A stretch of 64,000 nt of DNA, from NCBI RefSeq assembly GCF_003590095.1, contig NC_039483.1, positions 13,082,001 through 13,146,000 of the forward strand, read 5' to 3'. Of the stretch, positions 47,086-59,400 are shown piece by piece. The notes beneath the pieces are model-generated. The model saw only the letters and a list, made by a program, of their open reading frames with translations. It was not told the origin of the DNA and did no database searches. The first letter of the stretch is position 1, and every line of letters starts with the position of its first letter. Source of the stretch: Trichoplusia ni. Its lineage: Eukaryota > Arthropoda > Insecta > Lepidoptera > Noctuidae. The translations under genes were made by a program, and so were the position numbers.

Positions 47086-48880
47086 AGTATAAATTTTGAC
47101 AATTACTTTTATATTTTTAAAATGACAAACGTAAGCTATCGATGTCTAAGAAATTAAAAAGTAATAACAACTAATCACTTCAATTCCGATTGAAACTACG
47201 GTCATTAGACATTCTGTGAAATGTGTTTAGAGCAAAACTGATCCCTTTAGAGAATACATAGACATAATTACACACCTGACTCAGGTTTCCAACATTATGT
47301 ATAGTTACGATCAAATATTCACAGATACTGCGTTTCTAATAAGTCGATTCGAGTCACGATTGCACTCCGCACCTGCATTGTGCTCGGTTCAACCAATGGA
47401 ATATGTTTAATTCTACTCAAACCTTGTATTCAGTCTACTAAATATAAGTCAGTATCAGATGATCACTTATTTGCGAAATGGTCAAAGTTTCCAAGTTAAA
47501 CCACAGTGCGGAGAATGAATCACAGTTCAAGGCAATTAAAGAGATAATACTTAGTGTGAAAGTTGTAATCTCAATAATAGTTTACTAGTCGATCGACTAT
47601 TTGTTTGCATTGTAAAGTTCTGAAAAATATTCATAAATTATGCTAATAATTCTGATTATGTCGTGGAAATTAATTTCTCACTCAAATTAGACGCTGAACT
47701 TTCAAATCAGCCCCAATATCTATTAATATTTTAGTAGATACGTGTAAGAACTACTAGCATTACTACGATTTTATGCTTAAAGAACTTGGCTAATTGCACT
47801 TAAACACTCCTTACTACGAGGATGTAAGCCTACCATTAGCGAGAAGGCGCCTGACAAAAAAGTTATTCAATCAAAATTGATTTCCACTATAGCTATTTCA
47901 TTGATTACACAATGAAGTTAAATTGTTATCTATTTATTATTTGACATAATATATTTGTCACTTACTTGTGAGATAATTACGTCATAGCTTCCAATAATGA
48001 GTTTCTGATTCATTTTGCTGTCATTTATTTTAGTCTTGTCTTATTATCCATGTAGAACAATTTAAACTATAGATTTTCGAAATTCGGATTTTACGTAAGC
48101 TAATGTTTCTTGCATTACGAGGGCTAAGCATATTTTGACTGGCCAGCAATACAAACCATACCCTAATATAGTTTGTATTCAGGATGTGTAACGTTTTAGC
48201 CTCATCTTTATAGTTCCGACGTGATGGGTCTCACAGTGTCGTGACACGCTCTAAACAAATGCTGAATCCCTCTCTGTATTTCTATGAAAATCTATTTATA
48301 GGTTTTCAAGACATAGGTTTTTTTCTAAGCAGTGATAACTACTTTGCGGTGAGCGGTAGTTTACGTTTGTTAGGCAAATAGCGAACAATGATGCCATAAA
48401 TATTAGTACTAAACGACAAGGACATTTTGTAGATAAAGGGAACATCAAAAAATATCTATAGGAATTGAAACAAGCTTGTGTAGAAAACCGATCAATATTT
48501 ACCTTAGATTGGTTCATTTGGTTTCGATTTCAAAACAGACAAATTGCACAATAGCTTGGTGCGATCAGGAAAAGTGAATTTTGCCCGTCTACACGTGTTT
48601 TAAAGCATTTAGACTCTTGATAGGATTTTAACGCAACAAATCGGAAAAACAAGTAATGGAAAGTGCCTACCGAGGTCTGAAATTGGAAACGCGTTCGTCA
48701 GAGTCCGGAAATTGTTGGTTCGTCGACGGCGACGGCTGGAGCTGACGGGTCACGTGATCTCATTATCCTGTCACGTGGCGGCTCCAATTGCTCCCCACAA
48801 GATGTCTTGGGGCTCATCACAGTGCTGTTGCAATGACGAAACAACGACAAGCGGAACTTCCGATTCTTGGTTGCTACGTG

Positions 48881-48902
48881 ACAGTGACACTGGTGTCACT
48901 GT
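48881..48902. repeat. 10-bp arm inverted repeat (ACAGTGACAC/GTGTCACTGT)
   Basis: A 10-bp arm, TG spacer, 10-bp arm. Two CACGTG E-boxes lie about 110-130 bases upstream, in GTCACGTGATC and GTCACGTGGC. The surrounding 48690-48960 is richer in GC than the flanks. Confidence 0.85.
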
Positions 48903-50826
48903 GATAAATAGCTGTGCTTCGGCTGTTAGTTTGTATGCTGACAGTAGAGCTCACGGATATCGAATTTGGATGGATATGCCCGTTTAAGTTTTTGTAATTT
49001 ACTGTCTTTTATCCAAATACTAATATGTATGTATACTAATATGTATATAACTGAAGAAGGAATCTTCATTTATTAAATCACTGCGCTGAACATAAACCAA
49101 AGAAGATGAGCAAGTGTATAATTAATTTTAGGATGTAGTAAGATCTGATGTACCTACAGTTGTTGATATTTCCAAAATAAAATATTAAGTGCTATGGGCC
49201 TTCCTCAACCTCTTAAATTAATAGTATTGCAGTTGTGTTATTGCACTATTCCACACTTCCACACCTTTAACGTGGTGAGAAGAGTCACACTTAACAACAA
49301 ATATATACTTAACAATATAGAATGCGCAAAATAATGTTGAGAACACTCCAGAAGTGTTTCTTCATTGATTTATTTACCCGTATCTACTTAATTAAAGGAG
49401 TTTGAGATTTAATTAATCCTTTTGTTTTATAAATAAGATAAGCTGAAGAACTTTTGATGAACTGACCTTTTAGCAGGCGTTTCATATAACTATAGATAGA
49501 TCTACGAGCTTATCTTAAGACTTTAGAAATAGGTTATTAATTTTTAACGGAATGAGAGCTAATTGATTCCCAGTGTTTTACACAACAATTTGGTACTAAC
49601 AGAAATCTATCTATTCATTCAAAACTTCACATTCAATGTGTTACACTCGGTAGATTTTATATCACATTATTTTATGCACCCCAAATAAACTCTAAAAATA
49701 CCGTTTGTTTTCAGAGATCAGAGTATGTATTGCTTCAGTTTCACAATTTTTCTTGGTGTATCCACCCTAAGACATAACTACACCTAAACATGAAACTGGT
49801 TAAAAATGGACTACATAAACCAACCTACAACATCTATCTAAAGCCTTCACCGAACAATAAATTAACACTAGTTCCAAACTTCATAGTTATCTACACATCA
49901 TCCCAGTTTCCGTGAAACTAAACTCAACACCGAAACATTCCACAGCTCCAAGAGGCGAAATGCAGTATCTCCTAAACTACTAAGTCGAAACCAGCACTCG
50001 CATATATCTAAGTCGTAATTAATCTATCACGGTGTTGAGTGAGAACTGTCTGAACAGTACTGTCGCTGCCATCAGTGGGAAGCACTCGGGTGGGCAAACG
50101 CGGCGGGCAATAACATGGGCCCGTCACTTGCATGTGCCCGCGTAACTAATGTAGATTGCGGAGATGCAGAGGCGGGAGTAGGCATTAAAGTTGTTTTTGG
50201 ATTAGTTGCGACTAAAAAGAAGGATATTTCTGGTAATAATTCTCACAGGCTGAAGTTATGGGAATTGAAAACAAATATTATTCTTTGACTCATTTGATGG
50301 CGCAACTATCATAATGCTAACTCTCAGAGGTAGTATTAATTGTTTTTTTTTCTCAAGGGACACGCTAATGGTTATTTGTAAAAGTTATTACAACATTTAT
50401 TTATGTATTCAAATTTAGCGTATTATTTTCTCTAGCAAAATAATATTATTTTCTTTTGCAAGGATTTTCTGAGCTAGACATTTTTTGTCAATTAAAATAT
50501 TTGGTATAATCCAGCAAGTCCTGCAACACGTGACTAATGCAGCTTGCCGTTGTAAATTAACTTTGAAACTACAAATATTATCTGGAAATGTCATAGTCTG
50601 TGGCGGTATAAATGTAACTACTGACGGACCAGACAGACGACGTTGATATACAAGTTATCTGCAGTTTATTACTTGTTCCATTCTGTTAATAACAACAACT
50701 ATTATTGAATGCGGTTAGTTTTGTCATCATCTAATTGAAGGCTCATTTCAGATTCGTTTTGTAAATTAACTTTTGAAATAGACATTTTTATTAGACATCT
50801 GTAATGTGAAGGTATATGTTTTACAT

Positions 50827-50866
50827 AACAACCAAGTCGCAAATTATATTTTGCGACTTGGTTGTT
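50827..50866. repeat. Perfect 17-bp inverted repeat with 6-base loop
   Basis: Arms AACAACCAAGTCGCAAA (50827-50843) and its complement (50850-50866) with loop TTATAT. A T-run follows. Confidence 0.9.
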
Positions 50867-50968
50867 TTTTTAGATTTATCAAATTTGGGTTTAGCCCTTA
50901 GTGTCTAACTCACTGGTGAACGGTTATTATTCTACCTGAATTGTATTCCATGAAAAAGTGGTCTCTGA

Positions 50969-50996
50969 CCTAAAATAGCTAGCTAGCTATTTTAGG
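50969..50996. repeat. 28-bp perfect palindrome without spacer
   Basis: The half-site CCTAAAATAGCTAG is followed at once by its complement. The centre is a GCTAGCTAGC run. Confidence 0.95.
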
Positions 50997-51889
50997 CTAT
51001 GATAGCTGTTAAATAGGTTTTAAGAAATGAATGTAGTTTTTTGTTGATAAAAGACTTAGTTTTGTAAATTCTTGTTTCTAGAGAAAAGGTTTTAGCTAGA
51101 AACATATACTCAAAGCTAATTAATGCCATCAGCTTGTTGAAACATAAGATCGGTGTCTTTTTTATGTCTTCCCGCGATGTCTTAGCTATTGTTTGGATTC
51201 ATGGTTTTAATTACACGTTTATTAAAATGTTGTGGTGGTCCAAGGTTATCTGGACTGTTCTTGTATATAAATATTGTTACAGAAAAAAACTTAATTTATT
51301 ATATATTTATACAACTAATATTTTAACATGAAAGTTCATATGTATGGATGATTGTTACTCTGTCACGCATAACGCACGTAAAGAAAGGAGAAGAAACTTT
51401 TTACACAGGTAATTTAAAAACCTGGATTAAGACGTTGGATCAGCTAGTAGTTAATGCGGTATTATTTTGTATCAAATAAACAATTTTCGCGTTTTAAATC
51501 AATAATTAAAAACAGAAATTATCAACTAATCAAACTGTGTAGAAAATTAATTATTAATTAATTATTACTTTCTTAGCCATAATCTTTATAATTAATTCTG
51601 TGCAAATTAATGAAATATTAATTTTTCAATATCAATTGTTTTTGTCGACAAATACCTTCCACTGCAAAATGTTTTCGTGTACCTTCATATTCTAAAACAA
51701 AGGATTAATTAAATGTTCTGAGAAATCAAGAGCGGTGTAAAGGGCTATTAACCAACACGTCGATAAAATGCTCTAATACAAGGGCCCTTGCTTTGAAAAG
51801 ACTAATGCGAATAAATATTTTTTAACTAGATACCTAATTATATTTAACCAGATCACCAAGACTAGATATTATTATAAGTTTATTTTTTT

Positions 51890-52045
51890 ATGGCACCGCT
51901 GTCGATTCCGTACCGATTGTTAGGGTCATCCATTTGAAAGATGTTTTTTTTTTTCAATCTTAGCTTCTTTAGTTTTGGCTTTGTTGTACGTAGCCCTCAG
52001 TGTTGCTAGTAGGACTCGCACTTGACCGATTTTATTTTATGCATT
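51890..52045 (+). repeat. Degenerate AGGGTTCCGTA-type repeat
   Basis: CCGCTGTCGATTCCGTACCG at the left and TAGGACTCGCACTTGACCGA at the right resemble the family's inner and terminal blocks. The middle is a T-run. Confidence 0.4.
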
Positions 52046-52616
52046 TCTGCCTAATAATTTACCGTCATATTGTTGTAACTTGTAAGAAAATAACTTGAAA
52101 ACATTTTTTGTATAGTTTCAGAAGAACCACATAATTATACTACCATCGGTAACAATATTTAAACAAGCTACCACACACCACAAAATCTTAACTCAAGTAC
52201 AGACGCGTGCAGCAAAAAGGTAACACAAAACACAAGCCATTAAAAATTAAAGACCAACATTTACCCCAAGCTGTGTAAAAAGAAGTCTCGATAAGTTAAT
52301 TAGTCCATTTGCATTGGTTCCTCGATAGGTTTCGAGTGGCGAGTACTTGCACTTGCGGTACCACTCGTTGCCTAGCAACGTAGGTCTCCCATAAACGAGA
52401 TAGGACACGATCTAGCCGACAAGTGACCCTTGACATCTTCACAACGAAGCATTGTACTCTGTTTTCTTTTTAATTGTACGAACACGAATGCGATAGTGCA
52501 TCTTGTGTTTGAGCTTCTATTAGCTTTTAATTATTGGTAGTTTTCTTAAGCTTAGTTCGGGGATTTTAAATTTAAATATTAAATTGGAAAAAAAGACGAG
52601 CGCAGACTGTTCGAAT

Positions 52617-52795
52617 ATTTGACTGGACTGTTGGTCTAGTGTTGGATTCCCATGTAGGACAAATGTTTGTGTGATGTGCGAGATCATTTGTTCTCTGTCA
52701 TGGTATATATCTCTGTGCATATTGAAATACGTAAGTATTTTTATCAGTTGTTTGAGACTAGATGGCGTTGTGTGAAGGTTGAATATTATATTATA
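52617..52795 (+). mobile_element. Second copy of the tRNA-derived SINE family, 5'-decayed
   Basis: Shares GATTCCCATGTAGGACAAAT, TTTGTGTGATGTG and GAGACTAGATGGCGTTGTG with the SINE at 42003 in the same order and orientation. Box A is missing or unrecognisable. Confidence 0.5.
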
Positions 52796-53654
52796 GGAAT
52801 CTGCTCCTACTGGTTCCACGTAACCGCTCCACATATGCTCTATTAAGTTAGTTAGGGATCGCTAAACGAAAGTACAATTTTATCCTTTACACTTATTTCT
52901 ACTAAAACGCAAGAAGGTTTTTCCGATTTCATAAAACTGTATATAGTTTTATCAAACCTTTATCCTTATTGATCTAACGCTAAAGACAACGTGTAATATT
53001 GAATTCACATTGACGTCATTAACGTGATTTATTATGACGTATTCACATTAGTTATGATAAGGATAAAATTGAGATAAACAGTCTACAAATGCCTTTAAAA
53101 ATCGAACCGACTTTAGTAGTTCAAACGGTTTAAAAAACATTAAACCTCTTTCCTTTAGTCCAAGCTGCCGCTCGGGGATTCCCCTAAAAGTAAGACTGTT
53201 GCAGTTGTGGAAGAGAGAGAGTGCTCTATGTCATGTAGCGGTGTCTCGCTTCTGAAACTGGAGAATGATTGCTCTAGGAGATGGTACTAGCATCCCTGAC
53301 GGGCTTAATCCGTTGCAACAAGAAGGACAAAGACTAAACTAGATTAGAGAAACGTTGGTACTAGACGGAGGCGTGGTTACATGTTTTACAAATTAAATAT
53401 GTTGCGTGCCGACTGAGTTTGCGGTCTGAGAAATGATTCGTTTTAAAGTTTTCGCTCCTGTTTACAGACTCAATTTTGTAACTTGTTTGTTTTATACATC
53501 AGGGTAAGCGATGTGAAGACAAAGTGCATCCGAATTCAACTTATGTGTAAGATTGTTTAAGTAAAGTTGAATATTGTTTGTAAATACATTACTTGTTCAA
53601 TTTTATTTTAAGGTTTTTTCATTTCGGCAGACAGTTTTATTTTCAACTAATTTC

Positions 53655-53830
53655 GTCTGAATTTGTTTATTTTAATTTTTTTTACATCACATCACAACTT
53701 CGGAATGGATGAACCGATTTTGTTGATTTTTGTTCATTTAAAGTAAAAACGCTGTCACCTGGTCCCATATATTTATCAAGTGTGGCCACGTAGTATTTAT
53801 TTGAAGTCGTCTGTACGTTGTTGTTGCTAA
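53655..53830 (+). repeat. Repeat fragment of the 'GAACCGATTTTG...TTTGAAGTCG' type
   Basis: Contains ACTTCGGAATGGATGAACCG, CCTGGTCCCATATATTTAT and ATTTGAAGTCGTCTG, the block order of a common lepidopteran element. A second, shorter relative is at 5668-5752. Confidence 0.4.
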
Positions 53831-54816
53831 AAAAATATTTTAACTACATTTTACGAAAAAATACTTCGCACATTAACAGCAACCAGGACTACAGGTTTTG
53901 GAGTATTTTTCTTTTACGATACAACAAATGAATGCACTGAAATTATAAGAACACACTTTCTTTGTTTTTAACACAATTTCAAGGGACATTTTTGTTGGTA
54001 CAATAGCATTTACTTCTTGTCTCTGCTATGCCACCAGTGGGCCCATCATACATGGTATTCCACTCCTAAACTGCTAAGTGTTATGTTTACGTTTATGCTT
54101 ACAACCCTCGAGCCGGCATTAGATTTTTTGTAAGTCCACAGTTGAGTGTTACATTTATCTATTACGCTTTAGAAGTAGAACTTGAAATGATAACTGTGTT
54201 TACCTTTCGGATGAGATGAAACAATTTTGATCTTAACTAAAAATTAATTTATTTTAAATGCCGACGTATAATTGACGAATTTTTTAAAAATGTCTTAGGC
54301 ACTTTTCCACATTCATGTTACTAAGCTCCATTCAAGTCAAAATGTTATATAATCTCATTCACACATCAATCAATCAAAAAACCTAAAACGTAACAAAATA
54401 CGAACGTAATAACATAAAAACAAAAGATTTGCCAGCAAATTGATGCGCAACAGAGTACGCAATAGAAACGGACGCTTTGACACAGTTATTGTAAAAATGG
54501 AAACACAAATCGTAAAACAACATCGTCATCATGAAAGATTAGACAGAAAGACAAATGGCGGTACCTACGGGTATAACACATTGTACACTGCATTGTTCTC
54601 AAAGAGCCGAGACTGTTCTTTTTTTCTGTGTATTTTTTTCCTTTTTTATTGCTCCATTTGCGCGAAGCTTGCCTTGTCTCTGCATCCCAGCGCTCCCTAT
54701 GGGGCGTAATTAGGGTAGACCACACGACTAATTGAATAAAAACATTGCATAATTAACGAAGGGAGCTATACCGCTGCTTTCGTCTGTACACCTTGGGTTC
54801 AAAGGGTGTTCAAAAC

Positions 54817-54854
54817 TTTATCTTTCCTTTAACAACTTCAATTTAATATAAATG
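54817..54854 (+). repeat. 38-base direct repeat, copy 1
   Basis: TTTATCTTTCCTTTAACAAC then TTCAATTTAATATAAATG; repeated at 56396 with one mismatch. Flanks on both sides are unrelated between the two. Confidence 0.85.
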
Positions 54855-56395
54855 ACGGAATTGTGTTTGCACGGTTCACAGTGGTGATTGTGTTATTTGG
54901 AAATTAATTTATTAATATGACTAAAGTTACGCGTCTTATAAGCAAGTTTGAATGGATTTGCTTTTGTTTTCTGTTCAAAATTAAAACCTGTATCGCGGAA
55001 TCGATAATACAACATTTATTTGGTACAATTTACATAATCAGCGTTGAAATAGCATAATATTGATAAGCGTGTATCAAATTGGTTCATCAAAGCAGGTTAA
55101 CAATAAGCTTGTTGCAATAAAACACCCTCGGAACCACATTTTATGAAGCAATAAAATCCAGCGGTGTGGTTTAAAGTTCACGGAGGCGGTCGTAATGAAT
55201 TAAAATACTTTGGGCACAGGTCGTTTACAGAAAGTTGATGTGCTTATACAAATGCCCTGCCCAAAACAGGACCCCCCTGTAATCATACATTTAATGGTTT
55301 CCATAATGACCTCGTAAAGTAGTAACTGCCACAAGCCGTTTCATAAATACTCAACTTTGAGGGCGAACCTTTTAATTTTTCTCACAAATTTAAATTTATC
55401 ACGCTCTTAGTGCACGTATACATAAAACTACAGCTGACATCAATCATGGTGGACGTTGCCGCTATGTTCTGTTATACAGAAGATGTGTGATAGGAAAATT
55501 AGGTAAAACCTTAAAATATAAGTTTTAAGTAATCGCAACTTTGTGCTTATTACAAAGCATAAACCTTTATAGACAGGACTTGATTTTGAATATAGAATTT
55601 GTCATTTTAAAATGTGAACATGTCACGAGCTACATAAGACAATTGATTATATAAAAAATACTTAATTATCGTATTTTTTTAATAGGGCTTATTTTATAGG
55701 GTTCTTTGTTCGGATTAAATATGAATCATAAACAATATCGATTGTTTTATGTGACAAATGGAAGGATGCATTGGGTAACTGTGACTTATTTACATAAGAG
55801 TATATCTTTGTTTTCCCACGAAGAACGCATAGTTGATAGGATGATACTTCGGGTCGGTGCAAGTCTTAATGTATCACAATCAGTTTTTTTTTTTAAACAT
55901 AGTATATTTACATGCAGGTGCTAGGAGTAATAATAATTATTATGAACTAAAGCGTTTTTTTATGTGCTAATATGTATTCAATGAATTAAGCAAGTTAACA
56001 CTAAATTTATTTCATTTTCAAAATATACGCACGGAAAAACGTACGAAATAAATATGACTCGTATAATATTTGAACATCTCTCTTTACACACTCAGCGCGC
56101 AAAAATTCGACGAAAAATTATTATTTTGTAACACAGTTTTAATTGAATGTTTGCCATTTATCTGATGTAAAAACAGTGCTCTCAATTCACAGTTATTTGA
56201 GTTTTATATTCCATTAACTGTGAAAGCTATTGATCTTTGTGTATGTATTTCATTTAGCGACTTTCGTGTGTGACAAATTATTGATATTAATCTAAAAATG
56301 ATCTCGTTACTAGAAGGGTACGTAATTGTTGCTAGTATTCTACCGCACCGCTAAGTTATTTCATGCCAAACGTAAAAATGTTACAAAAAATATTA

Positions 56396-56433
56396 TTTAT
56401 CTTTCCTTTAACAACTACAATTTAATATAAATG
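56396..56433 (+). repeat. 38-base direct repeat, copy 2
   Basis: Same as 54817-54854 except one T-to-A change (ACAACTACAATT). The copies are 1579 bases apart in the same orientation. Confidence 0.85.
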
Positions 56434-59400
56434 TACTAATAATCGATTTAATTAGTAAAAAAGTAACGAAAAAATGAAATCATAACCTTACTCGCGCGTC
56501 TTTATCGGGATTGACCGATAAGTTTCTGACCTAAATGCAGTCCTGAATCATGAGTTGACGCGGTAGCGAGTCGCGAGCTTCACTTTTATTTATCATTAAA
56601 ATATACAAAAATAAAACAAAGCAAGTCCGGATAAACGAGGCCAAACATGAAGACCGTTTTAGAAGCATCGAGGATAATACTAACAACGTTAACTGATGGA
56701 TCAGTTGTAACCCTTTCAAGGCTATGAAAAATCGTTTGGAAAAAAAATCCCAAAAAAAATCTATTAAAACACAGGCCCACCGGGTAGGCCCGATCGTTGA
56801 CAGTTAACACAATTCGTACATTACCATAGTCCAGTCTCTGCTATTTTGATTAATACCACCGTGACAGGATCAGTAGGTAGGTACGAAGCGACCCTTTAAT
56901 CCATTTATCTTGTAAAGTCACCTTTTGTACCCCTTTCCCATTTTAAATCCATACACCGATAGGATTTTTTCGATTGCCCAAACATCAGTATTCCAAAGCC
57001 TTTTTTTGTTTAAAAAAGGATATGTCAATTATTTGAATTAAGAATACGTGACACGTAAGTAAAATGGGCTATAGGTACAACAATGAATGTACGAGTAAAT
57101 TAACGGAATTTGCGTTGGATTCGTTTCACATCTTCGTATAAATATCGCAAACAAAATCAATGTTTGGATTTATGTTTATTGCTTTGCCGCGTTTATGTTC
57201 ATGCTGTGATATAGTGGCAGGCAATTAAAAGATTCATAATTTCAATTCCCATCTGAGCTGAATGCTGGGATACGATTTTAAATGAGTATATTAACAGGCG
57301 GTTTGAGCAGAATTGTACATAGGTATGTCATTAGTACCAATTAGTTATCAAATTTGTAATATACATTTGAAATATTAATTACATTTTTACATTCCGTTTA
57401 TGTAATATATTTTTGCCTGAAATATGTCGACTATTGTTTTCATGTGTGACGTTTTCATGACCTCACGATGTTTCAAACCGCCTTCCCAAAGGAAAATTAT
57501 GCTGGTCATATTAACCTTCATGAATCTTCATAATTATGTTGTAGAAAGAATTAGTGGGAATTAAGCAGCGCCTGCAAATAAAATAGCCCGACAAGACGGG
57601 GACTAGATGACACATCAACCACTTCGCAACGAATTCACGTCAAGTAGTTGAGGATATAACAATCTGGATTAATATAATTTAATCACATTCTTACTAGCCC
57701 TTATCAAACGGCCAGCTATTTACTCATAATGCCCAGAAATGGATTGTTAATAACGGCAAATGTAAGCAATAGCGATGCTCCAAACACCCATAAAACGTAC
57801 ATTTATTTCAAAGATTTTACGATAATACCATTTGTTCATCTCATCCCCTCTAAAGGGAAAATAAACAAGGAAAACAGGCTTGGCAATAATTTTTGGCTTG
57901 TTAATTTATAGTCTTAAAGACGACCCGGCTTTCTTAGTGCTAAAGTGTTTTATAAATTTGCAAAAGATTTTCAGGAATTGCCTTTTTTGTGGGGTTTTAT
58001 CTATGTTAAACTGCTTTATTTAGAAATCTAAGTATTATCACAGTATACATCGAAAAATACTATGCATAGATGGCGGCTGTGATCCAATAATTAATAATCT
58101 CAGTAATATAGTTCGACGCGCATGCCTTGCGCCAATTGGTGGATTAGTGCCTAATGTTCTTTGTATTCGATAGACTTTCACGCTTTAATGCGATATCTGT
58201 GAACTTTGTGTATGGAAAAAAAGAGATATTGTCCCATCTATAAACCCTAAAATATTAAATAAACTACATAATTATTGTATGTGTCGAGCCTTGCTTCTTT
58301 GAGCGAGAGTTGCTTTTTATATGGAAAACGATAGATTAAATAACTTCAGCTCTGTACCTGAAAACACTAGTTAGATTGTCGAATTAGATATATATGGGTC
58401 TATTTTCATCACAACTCTACAGTGGATCAGTTGAGTAATCATAAGACCAACATTTTCTCTCAGTTTAAAAAAAGAGTTTTGTTCCGAACCTTGAATCCTA
58501 AATAAATACAATCTCTAAGTAAACCCCAAACTCTAAACCTACGTATTACGAAACAAAGTCAGTGAGGATAAGACACAACTAATACAATAACTTCTCCTTT
58601 TACAGTTGGACGATCTTAACGTGATTCTACCAGAAACTTTCAGTATAAACGTTTTCGATTCATTGATTCAGAAATCTGTTTTCCGTTAGTGGACCACCCT
58701 TGTATTCACTGCTTTGTTTACTTCGATTGCGAGTGCTGAGTCTGAGTAATGATTGGTGTACTTTGACGTTATTTGATATGCAGTGACGTCACCTGAATGT
58801 TGAATGACTGAACACTGACTGGACTGGCTTGCTTTTTTCGTAAATTTCTGTCTAAAAGTACGTTTTAGTTCGTATGTATTCAGTGTTGGGTCATTGTACA
58901 CAGACAGACAAATACTTGTGGAAAAGAGACTTTTAACAATTTATTAGTTGGAAAGTAAAACATAACGTATTTTATTAATCTTTTATTTAACGAGGCGAAT
59001 CACAAGACTTACATGATTAAAACGAACTTTAAAACAAGTTTATTTCAGTAGATTATAAACTTCATCATTAATAAAATGCGTAAAGTTTCAACCAAAACTT
59101 TTAAAACTCTAACACATTTCCTTAAACAAAATTAAATGCATCGAAAGCCTATATTAAAAAAGGAAAATCAAATTTATTTAAACTACTTAACTTATTTGCG
59201 GCCAACTTAAATTGCTCCACATCTTTGTATCTTTTCTGCGTTCGAGTAGCTCATTTACATTGGTACTATAGTTAGGGATTATTGAGGAATAAAGCTAAAG
59301 AACAGTCATCATGTAAGGTTATATTTCCATATACGCAATTAAATAAAAGGTTTTCAACCGCTCATTTCGTTTTCCTTATTTGTCGAGATTGAAATATAAA

